Below, piece after piece: positions 1 to 13,683 of a DNA stretch of 64,000 nucleotides. The stretch covers positions 537,835 to 601,834 of the forward strand of contig VZTJ01004779.1 of the NCBI GenBank assembly GCA_013397795.1, read 5' to 3'. This DNA comes from Orthonyx spaldingii (Eukaryota > Chordata > Aves > Passeriformes > Orthonychidae). The position numbers and the translations under genes were made by a program. The notes beneath the pieces were generated by a model. That model was not told where the DNA came from, made no database searches, and saw nothing but the letters and a program-made list of their open reading frames with translations. Position 1 is the first letter of the stretch. Each line of letters starts with the position of its first letter.

Positions 1-3000
1 TTAACAGAGATGAATCACTCTGATCCTCCCTGCCTTCAAACCATCAGACTGACCACAAGTATGTGGAATTTGAGTAGTAGTATGAGTACTAAATTGTTTA
101 AAATACTGCAACACCAAACCTAGATTATATATATATATAAAAGTAAGAGCAGAACTGAGAATGCTATTTTTATGGAGGCCCTTCAAGTTAATTTAATTGG
201 TTAAAAAGAAATTGGTCTTTACTGGAGCACAGTGGTATAATACAGCCTCCTAGTGAGGAGTACATGTAGAAAACAAGGGAAATTTTAGGCCTAACTGCAT
301 TTTCTGTCAGCCAATATCTTAACCTAAAAGGATCCTCTGGTCAGCCTTTTCTGTGGTGTAGAGTTAAGGAAAAAAAGAGTGGTTACATCTTTTGCAGCCA
401 TAAGAAGAGGACAAAGGTGGATAGGCAAGCAGTGGGTATACAGTGTAATAACTTCCAGCTGCTGTATCATCTGTCTATTGGTAGGTATGATGAAATAAAT
501 AAATGATCAAAAAAATCTAATAAAAAAAAGTCAACAATGTCAAGATGAGTTTTCGTATATAAGAACTTGCAAGACAAGTGATGTGAAAGGAGCAAGATGA
601 TTAAAATGCAGTATCTTATTTATTATACATTAGGTAGATCAAAGCACCTCAGTGATAACAAGACACTGATTGGGGGTTGCCACCTGTTTGGTCTCACTAG
701 CAATGGAAATCTGTGAGGTGAAGCTGTGTTAAAGGCTGTCAGTACATGTTACACTTACGAATGGCTTGCATTGAAAAAAAAAATCCAAATTATTCATAGT
801 TTGCTGAAAAGAGTTACTCATGTGTTATCTTCGTAGTTAATACAAAAAGGATATTCTATATAATTCAGGAAGGTTTCAGAAATAAACAAACAAAAAGATT
901 GCAGGCAAATGCTCTTACTTGAGGCACATGACTTCAAGATGGTGGTAAAAAGTCCTGAAGAGTATAAAATTAGAATATATTTGAGCTGTTGTTTTGGAGA
1001 GTGCTGAGCCTTGCAGCAGACTGAACTAAGAGAAGAAAGATTGTGGCAAGCAAATTTTCCAGGAAAATTAAAGCCTGGACAAGGAGGCAGGAGGCAGTTA
1101 TTTAGATGTTTATTTGGTTGGTTGCCTTTTTTGTCTAACCTTTCCACAAAGAACAGAACAGCTGTGATTTAAGGAAATGTTTCAGTGTAAATGTCTAGCA
1201 GTTATTGGCGGGATCTAATAAAGAATGAATTGAGAAAAGCTGAAAATCTGCAAGATGCAACAAAGGAAGTCAAGGCAAAGCAAGGCAGTGACAATCTTTG
1301 TCAGTGTCTTTGAAATGTGCCTCAGAACTCGCTAAACAGATGAGCAGAACTCCAGTCTGGAGATGTCAGAGCACCACTGGGCTCTCAGGTCTTTAAATGA
1401 CAATTTGTGGGAGATAAACTTAATGCATGACAGCAAGAAAAGGGGAGTGAGTAAGAAAGATCTCTTTAAGTTGGTGGAAACTTAATTTGAATGTATAAAA
1501 CTGGGGAAAATGTTGCTAAGTACTTTAAAAGCCACGAGGTCCAAAAGAAGAATTGTTTGGGAGGTCTCTGGGTGTTATGAATACACCCACTGACCAAAAC
1601 CAAGTTGGGACTGACACACGAGAAATGATTCCCGTTGGCTGACTCAGTTCAAAGCAGAGAGGACTATTGTGAGACCACCCCATGTGGGCATTCCCTCACA
1701 GGCGAGTTTGATAAAGGATTCACACTGACACAGTCTTTTCCACTCCTTATTTCTAGAACGGTGAACAAATGCCCCAGAGCAAAGCAGTGCTGAGGGTTTT
1801 GCGCTCGATTTTCTCAAGAGAACACTGTACAGATACAGATTCGTGTTTTGCTAGGGGCAAATGTTTATTCCACAATATTTTAGGCACTGATGTGAAAAAA
1901 CATGATACATGAGAGGGAATGCTGACAGCCACATTCTGATCCGTTTTAGAGTACTAAAAACCAGAAGTAACTTTGCTGAAATCAATAAACATATCTCTCG
2001 ATCCATGCAAGCTGCTTTAAATGCAGAACTTAAATTTGATTTCCAAACTTCTGGCAGCAAGTCTGATGAGATCCTAAACTGCTACCACCATAACCTGTGA
2101 GTCCTCTTGTTCTTCTGCTCATTTCAAGATTGTTAAGAGTACAATGAAATATTGATTTCTCCTTCAGATTGGAAACAGGAGAAAAAATAATAGCATATGA
2201 AAGTAAGTTTTAACATGTAATAACCATATTAGTAAGGTTTTAATTGCTTTTGTGCCATAGCACAATTAAAATAGTGGAAAAGCAGATGAATGGGGAATGT
2301 GCAGGAATAAATATTTGACAAATACAAAGATATAGAACACTGTCTGCAATGGAATTGTTTGATAATATTACAGCTGTATTAAAAATATAAACACTCCCTT
2401 TGACAGGCAGTAATTAGAAAAAAATAAGGTGAGTGCAACTATGGCCAGAAACATAGTCTCGTGGTGGTTTATATCACAACAGCTGACTTCAGATCCTGAA
2501 GTTCAAACCAGTATTTGGAAATGATGGTGAGCTCATCAGTACAAGATCTTTGGGAATATATGTTTTTTAACCTCTAATTTTCAGGTGATCCTTAAGGTAA
2601 TCTGAAGTATACAGCTAAAATCTGCTTTTCAACAACAGTGTCCTACTGGCTGAAAAGATCTCACTGCCAGAAATCTGGAGGAAATTTCTTTCCAAACACT
2701 GAAGTAAAATTTCAAGATGCCTGTATTCCCAATTACTTGCACTAAAAGTTTATAGATGAGAAATAAAAATGTGGTTTTGGTTTAGTAGTTCTAACTCCTG
2801 GTTTTTATTTTTTATTCCTGTAATCATTGACATTTCCAGCTACAAAATACAGTCTGTTACACTTAGGAAAACAGCTGCAAGGCACTTACTTCCACTCTCT
2901 GGCTTTTCTATAGGTTGAAGGTGGATATGATTTTAAAGAAGAATAATTTATGAAACAGAAAGTTGAGGATATTTCATTTACTTACTTCTACTTCCAGAGT

Positions 3001-6000
3001 TTACTTTTTATTAGGGAGATCTGCAACTACTATGGCAAATCTAAAACCCATGCTCACAGAGGTGCATCTCCTTCTGTATTTCCAGACCAAATGCAGAAAC
3101 ATCTTTAATGAAGAACAGCTTCAGTAGCTGTTTCAAGGATATGCCTAAGTAGAAAGTATATACATATATTTGGGGAAACAGCATTTAACCATTTTGGATA
3201 AATAAGAAACTGGCAATTTCCTCTCATTTGCCACACCACTGCTCAAGGATCTGTCTGAGAATGAAGTCTGCAATGGAAAACAGTAGTCTGTCACAGATCC
3301 TTCCACTCTGCCTGTCACTTGTGCAATAAACAAGGCTATAAACCCCTTGCAGTTTAGGTAAATATTTCTAATAATGTTATAGTTCAATTACTGTAAAGAG
3401 CTAATAATCTAAGATCTCCAAAGCTGATTTAAAAAAATGTAAGTTACTTAATTGATGAGTATAAGATTCAGCACTGCAAGAAATTAGTATTAAACTTAGA
3501 TTTACAAAGAAGCTTGCTTAGACAGAATGTTAGGCACAAAACCTTTTAGTTAAATGAAGACTACATTTGGGATTCAGAGAAAATTACTCTGGTTTTATGA
3601 CGCTCCTCTCTTCCACTGAATTTATCTGTGAAGATCAAATGGGAAAATTCTGCAAAATATTACAGTTCAGTCAGTATATTCACTGCAGTAGGATATGAAA
3701 GTCTAAAAGAGAGAAAATGAACTGCTTTAGCATGCTGTATCTCCCAGAAAGCATCTGACAAGCCACAAAAAAAAAAGGAAAAAAAGTGGAATGAATCAGC
3801 ACAGGGGGGAAATGAACCTGAGCTAGCAAAAAGGTGCTTCTGTGACAAAGAGTGGTGAAACACATAAACATATATGTAGATATTTCAGAACCTCAGAGTT
3901 ACTGAAGTCCCCTTCTGTGTTAAAGCCCTCCAAGAGCCAATCATCAAATGTCAACCCACCATAGATAGTTTTTAGTTAGTCTGAGAGTGATTTTCCTCAG
4001 ACAGATGAGTATTCACCACTTTTGAGGGGTTTCCAATTCTGCAGGTTTCACTAGCTGAAAAATTAATCAATACTGCGAGGGCAGGTACTAGCGAGGCAAT
4101 TGCTGTATGAAAATGTGCCACATCTATTAAAATACGAGAATATCTTTCATGAAATGGATAATACCCCCAGCTTTTACAATGCACTAGAGTGTATTTACTC
4201 GTTAAAGACTCCTCTTTGCAAAATTATGCAAAATGAAGTATTTTAAGAAGATGAAGAGGAAAGAAAGGATCTTCCTGTGCCAAATTAAAACCCAGAGACA
4301 TAACGCTAGGGAACATTTAGTTCTGATCTGTGCTCGTTACTGAAAAGCCAGGACACTGTGAAGTAAACCAGCAGTCTTTCTACTGACCTCACCCTGCTCA
4401 TCATCTACTTCCACTAATGTCTTTCCTCTTACTTTTCTTTCCTTAACCCCTCTCTGCCTGCACACAGAATATTTGTTTCTAGAGGAAAACTACTGCGTTC
4501 CTTGTATCGATGATGTGCTTTCCATTGAACAAGACCTATGTGAACAGCTGCATTTAGGAGATGTAGTGCTAAACTGTTTCTCAAACTGCAAAATACTGCT
4601 GCAACGTGCTTCCAGACAATTAGGTCCTCTTTAAACTTTGAGGAAAAAAAGCAGCCAGCACCACCTCTTCCAATAAAGGACATTGGAGTATGCTTATAAT
4701 CTACCTTGGTATCCTTCAGGGGAAGATGCCATTTCTTTGCTCCTTAATTCTAAACTGTGCGAGATGATATCTGAATATTGTTTCACTAGATATGAGGTAT
4801 GCACTTACATTTCGGTTCCTGAGGTGGGGCAATAATGATACACAAATAGCATCACTTAACCACCAAACCCAGCACAGGGGAGATGCACTTTCCACGTAAG
4901 GGGGGACTGACCGCGTTTTGTCATGAATGCATCTTCTATAGAATCTCAGCAGAATCTGTTACTTGGTACAGATTCTTGAGTAGAAGTGACAGAATTTATA
5001 TGAAACTGTACCATTGAGCAGCAGGCTGGCAAGGAGTAAATGTCGCTCAGGAGGTTAGACATACACAGCTGTAGAGATTGTGAAATTCAACCTCTGCCCT
5101 GAAAAATAAATACCTTGAAAAAATGGGAAATTCTAAAACAGTGACATTCAAATGAATATAATAATTTTACCTGTAATATATGGGCTTGAGTCCTTTCTAT
5201 TTATGAATGACAAGTGAAGAAAAATCTTTTTTCGGAAACAAAAGCACAACAAAACATTTGCTGTTGCCCTGAATACTAATGATGGAAGACTGTTGCTATG
5301 GTGATGCTAATTTTAACGCTCTTGCCTGTGGACTTCATATGAACTGCCCGTTTTAACTTTTGCAAATGTCATTTACAAAATGAAAACCCATTAATGACTG
5401 GTGAGGGCACAATGTTCCACTTTAATTAGAATAATAAGGAATGCTGATGCACAAAGTACAGGTTTGTGAATTGCTACAAAGCCCACACTGTCAAAATTAA
5501 TTACCGCTGATGGGGACTTTGTTCTAAATTTTTTTTTCCAAAGGAAGCTTTAGAATAATACAAGTGTAGCTTGACTTGAAGTTGAAATCAGGCTTTCTTT
5601 TTAATACCAAGGTGGAATAAAGAAGTTTCTGAGACTGACAGTATAGTAAAAAGTACAACAGAGCTTAGAACTGTGACTGAGCCATGCAAAAGGAGCACCA
5701 ATTCCAGCAACGGGGAAATGCAAGTGCCAATGCTGCCAGGAAAAATAAAATATTTTTCAGTTAAATACCTGCTCAGAGAAGAAGTTAGGATTTGGAAAAC
5801 AAAGTTGGTGTTTTTGAAGAACTTAAGAAAATAAATTGAGTGGGTACTGGGATATGGTTCTGGTTTAAGTTGGTGGGGTATTGCTGTGACTTGTTAATTG
5901 CAAAGTGCTTGGACAAGTAGATGATGTTTTAAAAAACCAGCATAGATAGTAATAGTAATCTCTTTTGTTATGCAGCAAGCCCTTGCAAATCATAATCTTA

Positions 6001-9000
6001 CATCTCTCATGAGAAGGGAAAAAAATTGCAACTACCATTTCTAATTTTGGGGCAATGTCTGAGCATATAAAGTAGGTGCTATGCTGCTAACAGCGTGTCA
6101 GTAGTACTGACTGCAATAAGGAAAGCATACTGCAATGAAAAGCATCACAGACAGCTGCTGAGAGTACATTATACAGACTAATTGTTATTATTAAATATCT
6201 CCATTGTAGCACTGCTTGGAGAATCTAATTTAGAGTTGAGATCCATTGTCTTGCATCCTGCATTAACAGAAAGGAAACCTGCCTTCTCTTGTGAAGAGCT
6301 GAGCTGGTGACGGACTTGATTTGTCTTTATGCTACATCTCTGGTTCTATGTGAGATTGCTGCAAGTGTGACTGGTGTGAGGATGAATAGCTGCCAAAACA
6401 TTCTTCTAAATTCTCATTCATGATAAACTATGGTTTAATGAGTAGTCAAACTTCCTTCCAGCATCACCAGTATGAAATCCACTCTGAGTCTATTGCTGTA
6501 CGCCAGTGCTGTTTTAAAATGGCCTGGCCAATTTTGCCCTTGAATTGTTAGCTATTGTGCAAGTCTCTGTACTTGAATACAGCTCTGCACTCAAGATGCC
6601 TGGAATTTCATGGTACTGTACTAAAGAGAAATACAGCAAAAAATACAGATTTCACTGAGAGTGGTGGTGTCTACCAAGTCTGACTGTAAGTTTTTCTGCC
6701 AATGATTCATTGACTCAGAACTTGTTTTCCTCTTGCTGTTTGGTTTGTGCAGAAGTAACTGAGTGACTGCTGAACAGCATTGTCATCAAAGACCTTCTTC
6801 AGTGAGCACCCACTCTTCATATAGGGTTGTTTGGAGACAGGCTTTATGTTGAAAATACAGTTTACCCTAATTTTGCAGAGAACACCAGGGCGCTCCTGTG
6901 CTACTGCTGACTGCAGCTGTACCTGGTGGGATGCACAGCCATGAGGCTGCTCTCGAGAGCCAGTGGGCTCAGGACTAATCCACACTTCTGCAGTACCTTG
7001 CCCTATGACGTATCACCTCAGAACAAGAAGGTACAAGGCTCTCTTCTGCTCAGTAGGAAAAACCTTAGCAGCTAGTTGGAATTCAGAGGGAGCCAGAAGC
7101 AAACAGTGATTTACAAATATGAAACTGACGTGTGTTAACAAACTGACACTTGTAAATTAAAGTTTGGTAGCTTCCCAATATACAAAGGTTTAGAATTTAT
7201 GGAATTAATCTGAAATACAGAAAATAATCTGAGAGAATTGCCTCACAGAAAATTGTTACTAAACATCATTACTGAGACAATTAGCTTTTTACAGTTTACT
7301 CTCCAGGCTCCCCAGATAACAAAGTGGTATTTCTGATAATGTCAGTCCCTGCCAACACTGATGGACAAAGAATTCTAGGGATCTAAATTAATGGAGCTTG
7401 CTGGCATGGAGACTTCTGTGGGATCAAGGTCACCTCAGTCTTCTTCAAGACAGGTCAGACACCTGGGTAAGAAAGAAATATTTCTTTTGTTCCTTAAAAT
7501 TCTCTGTTAATCCATGTAAATGGGTGGAATGTAAAAAGCATCTGTCTTTTGTGCCGAGGTACAGTGAGATATCCAGTGGTAGCTAACCAAGCAATAGATG
7601 CTCCAAGCTGTAGTATGGAATTAGGATATGGAAAGAGTAACAGTGCCTCCAACAACTTCTAACATCTTCTCATATATTTCATATTCCATGCAATAAAATA
7701 TTTTGAGCTGTTACAATTCGTTTTATGACTATTGTTAGTATAGTGAACACAGCATCTTTTAAAGAGACAATAATGGCTGCGGCTGAAATAGATTACTGCC
7801 AATCAGAGTGACTGAGTACCAAGTGAAAATCTCTCAGAAGAAGAGAATCAGAAAGAAAAAACTATGTTTGTTTGGTGTAGGAGAAGGAGATAAATTGTCT
7901 TAAGGACAAGCAACACTAAATGTGTAGGAAGGCATAAAGTGCATGGGATAGCCAACAGAGGCAGCACAACGTTGTGTAAAATAATAGAAACATCAACAGA
8001 GAAACATTGGTTTTTGAGAGTAAACATCTATTTTGAGCTTGGGACTTAATGACCGTCTAAGGGCAAGTGCTATAAACAGGAAAGAAAACTGTAATTAACA
8101 AGTTTAGAAGTCATCAGCATAACTAAATTAAACAAAATTTTGAAAGAAAAGGTGAGAAAGTAGAATAAAGAGGGTGGTGGGCTGGAGGCAGAGTTTCCAG
8201 TGGGAGGACTGGCTCTGCAAGGGGAGCATAAGAAAGTGAGGGGAAGATACAGAAGCAGCAAACAGTAAATTGTTACAAGGGAAAACCTGACAACTAGCCA
8301 AGAGAAGACAGGAAAGGACAGCAGCAAGATGGGTTGTTGAAAGTGGTGGAATGACCTAGAAGAGAGTGAACACTGAAAAGATTCTTGGAACTGGATGGCA
8401 GGAAATTCTTAGTGACCTTATTAAGAACTGTTTTAAGGAGAAAATGGAACAGAAGCTAGGAACTACTGGGCAGGAAAAAAATGATGGACTGGAAAAGGAC
8501 ACAAATACCAAGAAAAAGAAGGACAATGTTCTGCATATTGAAGAGTGTCAGAGAAAATATTTGTTTTGTTTTATCAACAGCAGTCCTGAAGAAAGACTTC
8601 CATGTAAGGAAAGAAGGAGCAGATAAGCTTCAAAGAAAATGCATCACTAGAAATCTAAACAAGTAATTTTGATATGCTTCTAATGTCTGAAGAAGGGACT
8701 GCAGAAGTTAAGCAAATAGACTTGTTCCCTAATATCCAGCTACTTGATGTCCCAAGTGTCATTCTTTCAATTTCTTGTTGTGAAATATACCATCTGTAAC
8801 TTGCTATTACTTCAACGAAATTTGTTTCAAACAAGAATTTTCTCTGTCAAACAAATATTGCTTTTCAATCCCATTTCCCTCACTGTGACAAGCCCTTTCC
8901 TCTGAATTCCTACTGCTGCACAGTATTATGGCAGCAGCTTGATGAATGTGTTTTCTTTTGTTGGGGATGGACCATATGGTTTATAATTGGTTCAATAGTC

Positions 9001-9039
9001 CTTCTCCTTTTTTTTGGTTAATTTCTAAATAGTGTTAAC

Positions 9040-9188
9040 AAAAAAAAAAAAAAAAAAAAAGAAAAACCTCCCAAAAAACCTGAACAGAAATCTTCCAAAA
9101 AACCAAAACCAAACCAAATACCCCCACAATCAAACAAACACACAAACAAACAAAAACCCCCAAACACTCTAAAGACCAAAAGCCAAAC
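9040..9188. repeat. Poly-A run and A/C-rich low-complexity tract
   Basis: A run of 21 A (9040-9060) is followed by about 130 bases made mostly of A and C with CAAA, CCAAAA and CCCCCA words, and very few G or T. On the DMD transcript strand this reads as a T/G-rich stretch. Confidence 0.85.
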
Positions 9189-11170
9189 ATATTGAAATTG
9201 AAGATTATTCAGATTGGTACCTGGTATAATTTTAATTTAAGGCTACTTCAAGAAAATTATATAATCTGAATCCAAACAAAATTCAGAGCTGTCTAATGTG
9301 CTTTTCAGTTACCTCTGACAGTAGAGAATATGGCTGCCACTTGAAGTCAGCTTTTCCTTTGTGCTTCACAAAGGCAATTACAAAACATACAGCAATTTTT
9401 GAATTATAATTGTAAGCCCTCTACACCTACTGAAACTACCATTGTGGGGTTTGTATTTAAAAAAAAACCAAAACCTGAAGCCTATAGCTTTAGGTTGGTG
9501 AATATCTCAGAGTGATAGTTCAGCTACATATATTTATGTTTTAAACTGCTTAATTTCAGAATGATTTTTTAATGAACTTGAACTAGCATTGTCTTACAGA
9601 AGACACATTGAATATCAACATTGTGCCATGAAAGCAAACTTTAATATTCAATGACTATGTTTTTATAGTCAAGAATCAGCAAAACACAGCAAAAAAAAAC
9701 CCCAAAATTGAACATCATGCGGTAGCTAAAAGCTGATTAATATACACAAAAGTATTTCACATTAGAACTTCTCATTTACTAACGAAATCTGCTCAGTAAA
9801 ATTGGCAACTGCAGTATGATTGGAGCTGGTGATAAAATGGAAGCAGAGAATGCTTTCAAGCACAGAACTAAATGCAAATTAATGACATGCAACACTGTAA
9901 TCAAGATGTAAGAAAAACTATCATAAATGTAGGCTTCTTCAAAACTTCTCTCAGTTTAGCTGTTTAATCATATTTAACAAATGCAGTACATGATTTATAC
10001 ATTCCACGGATTCTCAGCAAACATGGTTAAAAAAACCCCTCACTGATGAGAATTTTGCTTTAAACACTTTTCAAATTGTTCCTTAACTGTTTGGGCAGAG
10101 GTAGTCCCAAGAGTAACAGAATGCATATATGTGCATATAACGTATTTTTTAACCTTAAGATTCCTACCAAATTTGCATTCTTAGACCTTCAAGTGAACCC
10201 TTCATTGAGGGAACATTCACCTAGGAGTTTGCTCCATATTGTTATTCTCTCTATGTTTATACCTGAGACTAAATTACACACTGGTTTCCTTAGGGACATA
10301 CCCAGTCTTTATGGCTGTATCCTGTTTACTGCAGCTGCTGTTGTTGCATCAAGTCACATTTGCAATTGCTTTAACTTTATTCTATGTTTTCTAAAAAAGT
10401 GCATAGGGAAGATCAGCTAAGAGCGTTGCCATTGATGAAGTCCTAAAGCTAAAAGCAATTAAGCAGAGTTAAATTGAAGATGAAACAGTAGATAAAAATC
10501 ACTGATCTGGGAGGACATCTTCAGCTTCTGATTTTCTAATGAAGGTGCAGTTTTTCTGTGTTTCAGCATGCAGCAGAATCTGTTCACTTTTTGTCACATT
10601 CTTTACAATATTAAAATGTGCATCCCTTTGCTAACAGAACCTCCAGGATGGCAAATGGTGGATTGGAAAATAGAGCTTGGAAAAAAAAATTAATTTAGTA
10701 TTTCAGTATTTTAATTGAATTTTAATTTCTTTTTGTCTCCCTCACATTTCTTTTTTCCATGTTTTCAGGTCAATACATTTGTATGACCATATACCCTTTA
10801 GCTCCTGTTTCCTTGAGATATTTATGAGCTAGTTCCTACTGCAAAAGTGTCTCTTAATAATTATATTAACATATATAATCATACTAATAGTAATCATATT
10901 AACAAAGTATAACACCCATGTCTCAACTAGAAATGCTTTGGGTTATGATTAAAATCTTATCATGGTGTTCCCTGTTGCTGATATACTTGAGGTGTTTGTA
11001 TGAAGTTATCTATTCCCATGCCAAACAGTAATTTTCTAGCTACTCTTTACATTTTAATTCCTGTAACATTTCTTTCTAACAATTTTTCTTAATATGCTTC
11101 ATGCAGGGTGTCATAAACCTCAAGTATTAAAAGTTTTACAACATTTTCTCCAATAATGCAGCTTTTAAGC

Positions 11171-11187
11171 AAAAAAAAAAAAAAAAA
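11171..11187. repeat. Poly-A run
   Basis: Seventeen consecutive A bases, with no adjacent element recognised. Confidence 0.9.
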
Positions 11188-13623
11188 GAGTTAAATTTGT
11201 TGAAAATGAAGCACAGAAAAATGTATCTTTGCCCCTCTATTCCTGTATTAACTCTGCAGTAGTGAACTGAAAAAGTACCTTGATAAAGAAAACCAAGAGA
11301 CAAGTACACAATAAAATTCAAAAGACTGTCTGGGCTATTTACTAGCTAGATATCTAAAGCCATTTTTTTTCCACTTAAACATGAAAATAATAGAAACTTT
11401 CCTAGTAGACATCTAGATAAATATAAAATACCTGAATGAGATTGTACTATCATGATTTCAAATAATTAGATTTATTTAAAAACCTTTACCTACTACATAA
11501 AAATTTTAATGCTAAACCCCACAACTCAATTGACTATTAAATTTCATTAATATTATAGTGCATAAGTCCACATTATAAAGCGTGAAGTGCATAAGTGAAG
11601 AATAAAACTCACACCAACAGCTTTGCACATATTTAGAGCAACATTAATTCTTAGTAACTTATTGCTGTATTGAGTTTATGCCACCCTCAAGCTCCCAAAC
11701 TAACACATTTGGCATTTATGCTAATAAATTTTGGTCCTGCTGAAAATAGGAGGGAGGAACTTGACACACAGAGTGGGTAGGTGATAAGGAGCAAAGTTTG
11801 ACCTCTACTCACTATTTTACTCTGTGGGCTGCAGACACCACTCAGTGACCCTGCGAGGCTGGTTATATAAAGGGTGCTGCTTGTGCTGTACCATAATCTC
11901 ATTTTCTGAGCTCAATTGCCATGGAAAATGCAATGCCATGAATGCTTGTCTTACAAAAATTACTTGTAAGAAAAGCAATTCATTCAGAGGTGAGATGCAC
12001 TTTTTTATGGTTTGTTTTTCTTAAATTATCTAGCCAGAGATTTCCTAACATAAAAGTTTATCAGATGAATACATGAAATTCAACACAAATAAGTGGCATG
12101 CAGAAGGCTGCCAAACCTAAGATCAGATTTGAAACTACAATTTATCTCATAAAATTCAACTTTTAAAACAGAAAATGAGAAATAAACAAAATTAATATAG
12201 ATGATTTGGTCATTCTTAACCTATTAATTAGAATCTTTCCTTAAGTCTAACTGCAACCTTACTGACATTTATACAGTTCTCATTTAATTAATTTTCTGTA
12301 GTAGCTCCTAAGTGTAGTATGTACACAAACTAGTTCTCAGGATTTAAGGTCTAGAGATAAGGATATCACAGGACTTATATGCAATGTGCAGAACAGAACT
12401 GATTTCAGCTTTTACTCGACAAGAAGAAGAAAAAAAAAAATCATTGAGAGGGAGGCCATTAGGGGGAAAATGGGCCCAATAATCCATAATCATGATTCAG
12501 TAAGTAAAGACTAAACAAATCTCTTACAACGAGAAGTGTTTGTAAAGACAGCTCAGGAATAGTCTGAAAAATACGAACTTATTGCAGTCTGTAGGAGAAC
12601 TGGCATCTTAGAAGGTCAGAGAAAGAATAGATTCAAGAGCAGTTCAGCAGGTTCCATGAATTAATTTTGAAAAAGAATCCAGGAAAACACCTGACCTTGC
12701 CCTGACAGACAGGCCACTGAGGGAAACAGAAACAGCCCATTTGGTGTGGCCGATTATTGCACTCTGAGTCTGCTCTCGGGTGTTGCATGGCCTCAGGTGC
12801 CAACAGGAGAACGTTCCACAATCGACCAAAGCTGTGCATCCACAGCAAATAGAGCTGGAAATGTAACTCACACCCGGCCATAGCCACTGCTTTCTCATGG
12901 GTGTGGAGACCTTTCTTAACACACAATTAGTAAGTATCCCCCTGCTGTATTTTAGACTGAGGAGATCACAGAGAAGACAAAAAAAGGCACAGTAGGTGAA
13001 GAGGGATCAATTTAATGCTGACTCTCTTCTTACACAGGTGGAATTTTTCTTGTGTGAAATGGAGAAATCATCTTATTTGTGGAGCTGGCTGCATGAGAAG
13101 GGACACTGGACCAAGGGCAGTGCAGGCAATGGATGTGAAAAGTGCTGCTTTAGAGAAGCTGTCAGTCTTTGGAGGAGACAAAGGAAGGATGAAGCTTCTT
13201 GATATAACACAAATATGTAAGGAATCTGCGATATTGTTCCCCATTTCCTTGAATATTACATTGGACAGTTGTCAGAAGTTGTCTCCTCTTTGTCTGTCAT
13301 CTAAATTAAGTATGTAATTGATCTTTAAAAAAAAGAAAAGTCTGACAGGCAAATCTTTCTATTTTTTCCTTAATATGTCTAATCTTTTCAAGTTCAAAGC
13401 ATTCCAGTGGAAATCAAACATAATTCCTATTTTAGAATCCTGCTTATTAAGCACACAGTTAAAAAGATGGGCTTTGAGTAGATGGCAATACATTTTAGCT
13501 ATCAGAAGCAGCTGTAAAATCTACTTTTTAATGGAAGATTTGGCATATACTCTATAAAATAGAACCATATTGTATAGATGTCACTCATCTGTGTAAAGCT
13601 TATATTGGCTATGTAATTTCTCA

Positions 13624-13683
13624 TTCATTTACTTCAGTTGTTAAATGTAGCCAGACTACATTTAACAACTGGAGTAAAATGAA
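13624..13683. repeat. 60-bp foldback (inverted repeat, 5-nt loop)
   Basis: The left arm, 13624-13650, ends CAGTTGTTAAATGTAG. The right arm, 13656-13683, begins CTACATTTAACAACTG. The arms pair over 27 positions with one T/G position and one single-base bulge around a CCAGA loop. In plus-strand RNA the T/G position would be a G-U pair. It could be a small palindromic transposon, a cruciform-prone sequence or a hairpin RNA precursor. No flanking duplication is evident. Confidence 0.85.

Noticed and set aside
8366..8666. Overlapping plus-strand frames of 86 and 61 residues rich in Lys and Glu.
   Set aside because: The lysine/glutamate content simply reflects the purine-rich DNA; no domain, no splice context, and it is antisense to DMD.
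11850..11890. TATATAAAG in a locally GC-richer patch, as a possible promoter.
   Set aside because: A single TATA-like word on the plus strand with no start-site, downstream exon or LTR boundary to support it.
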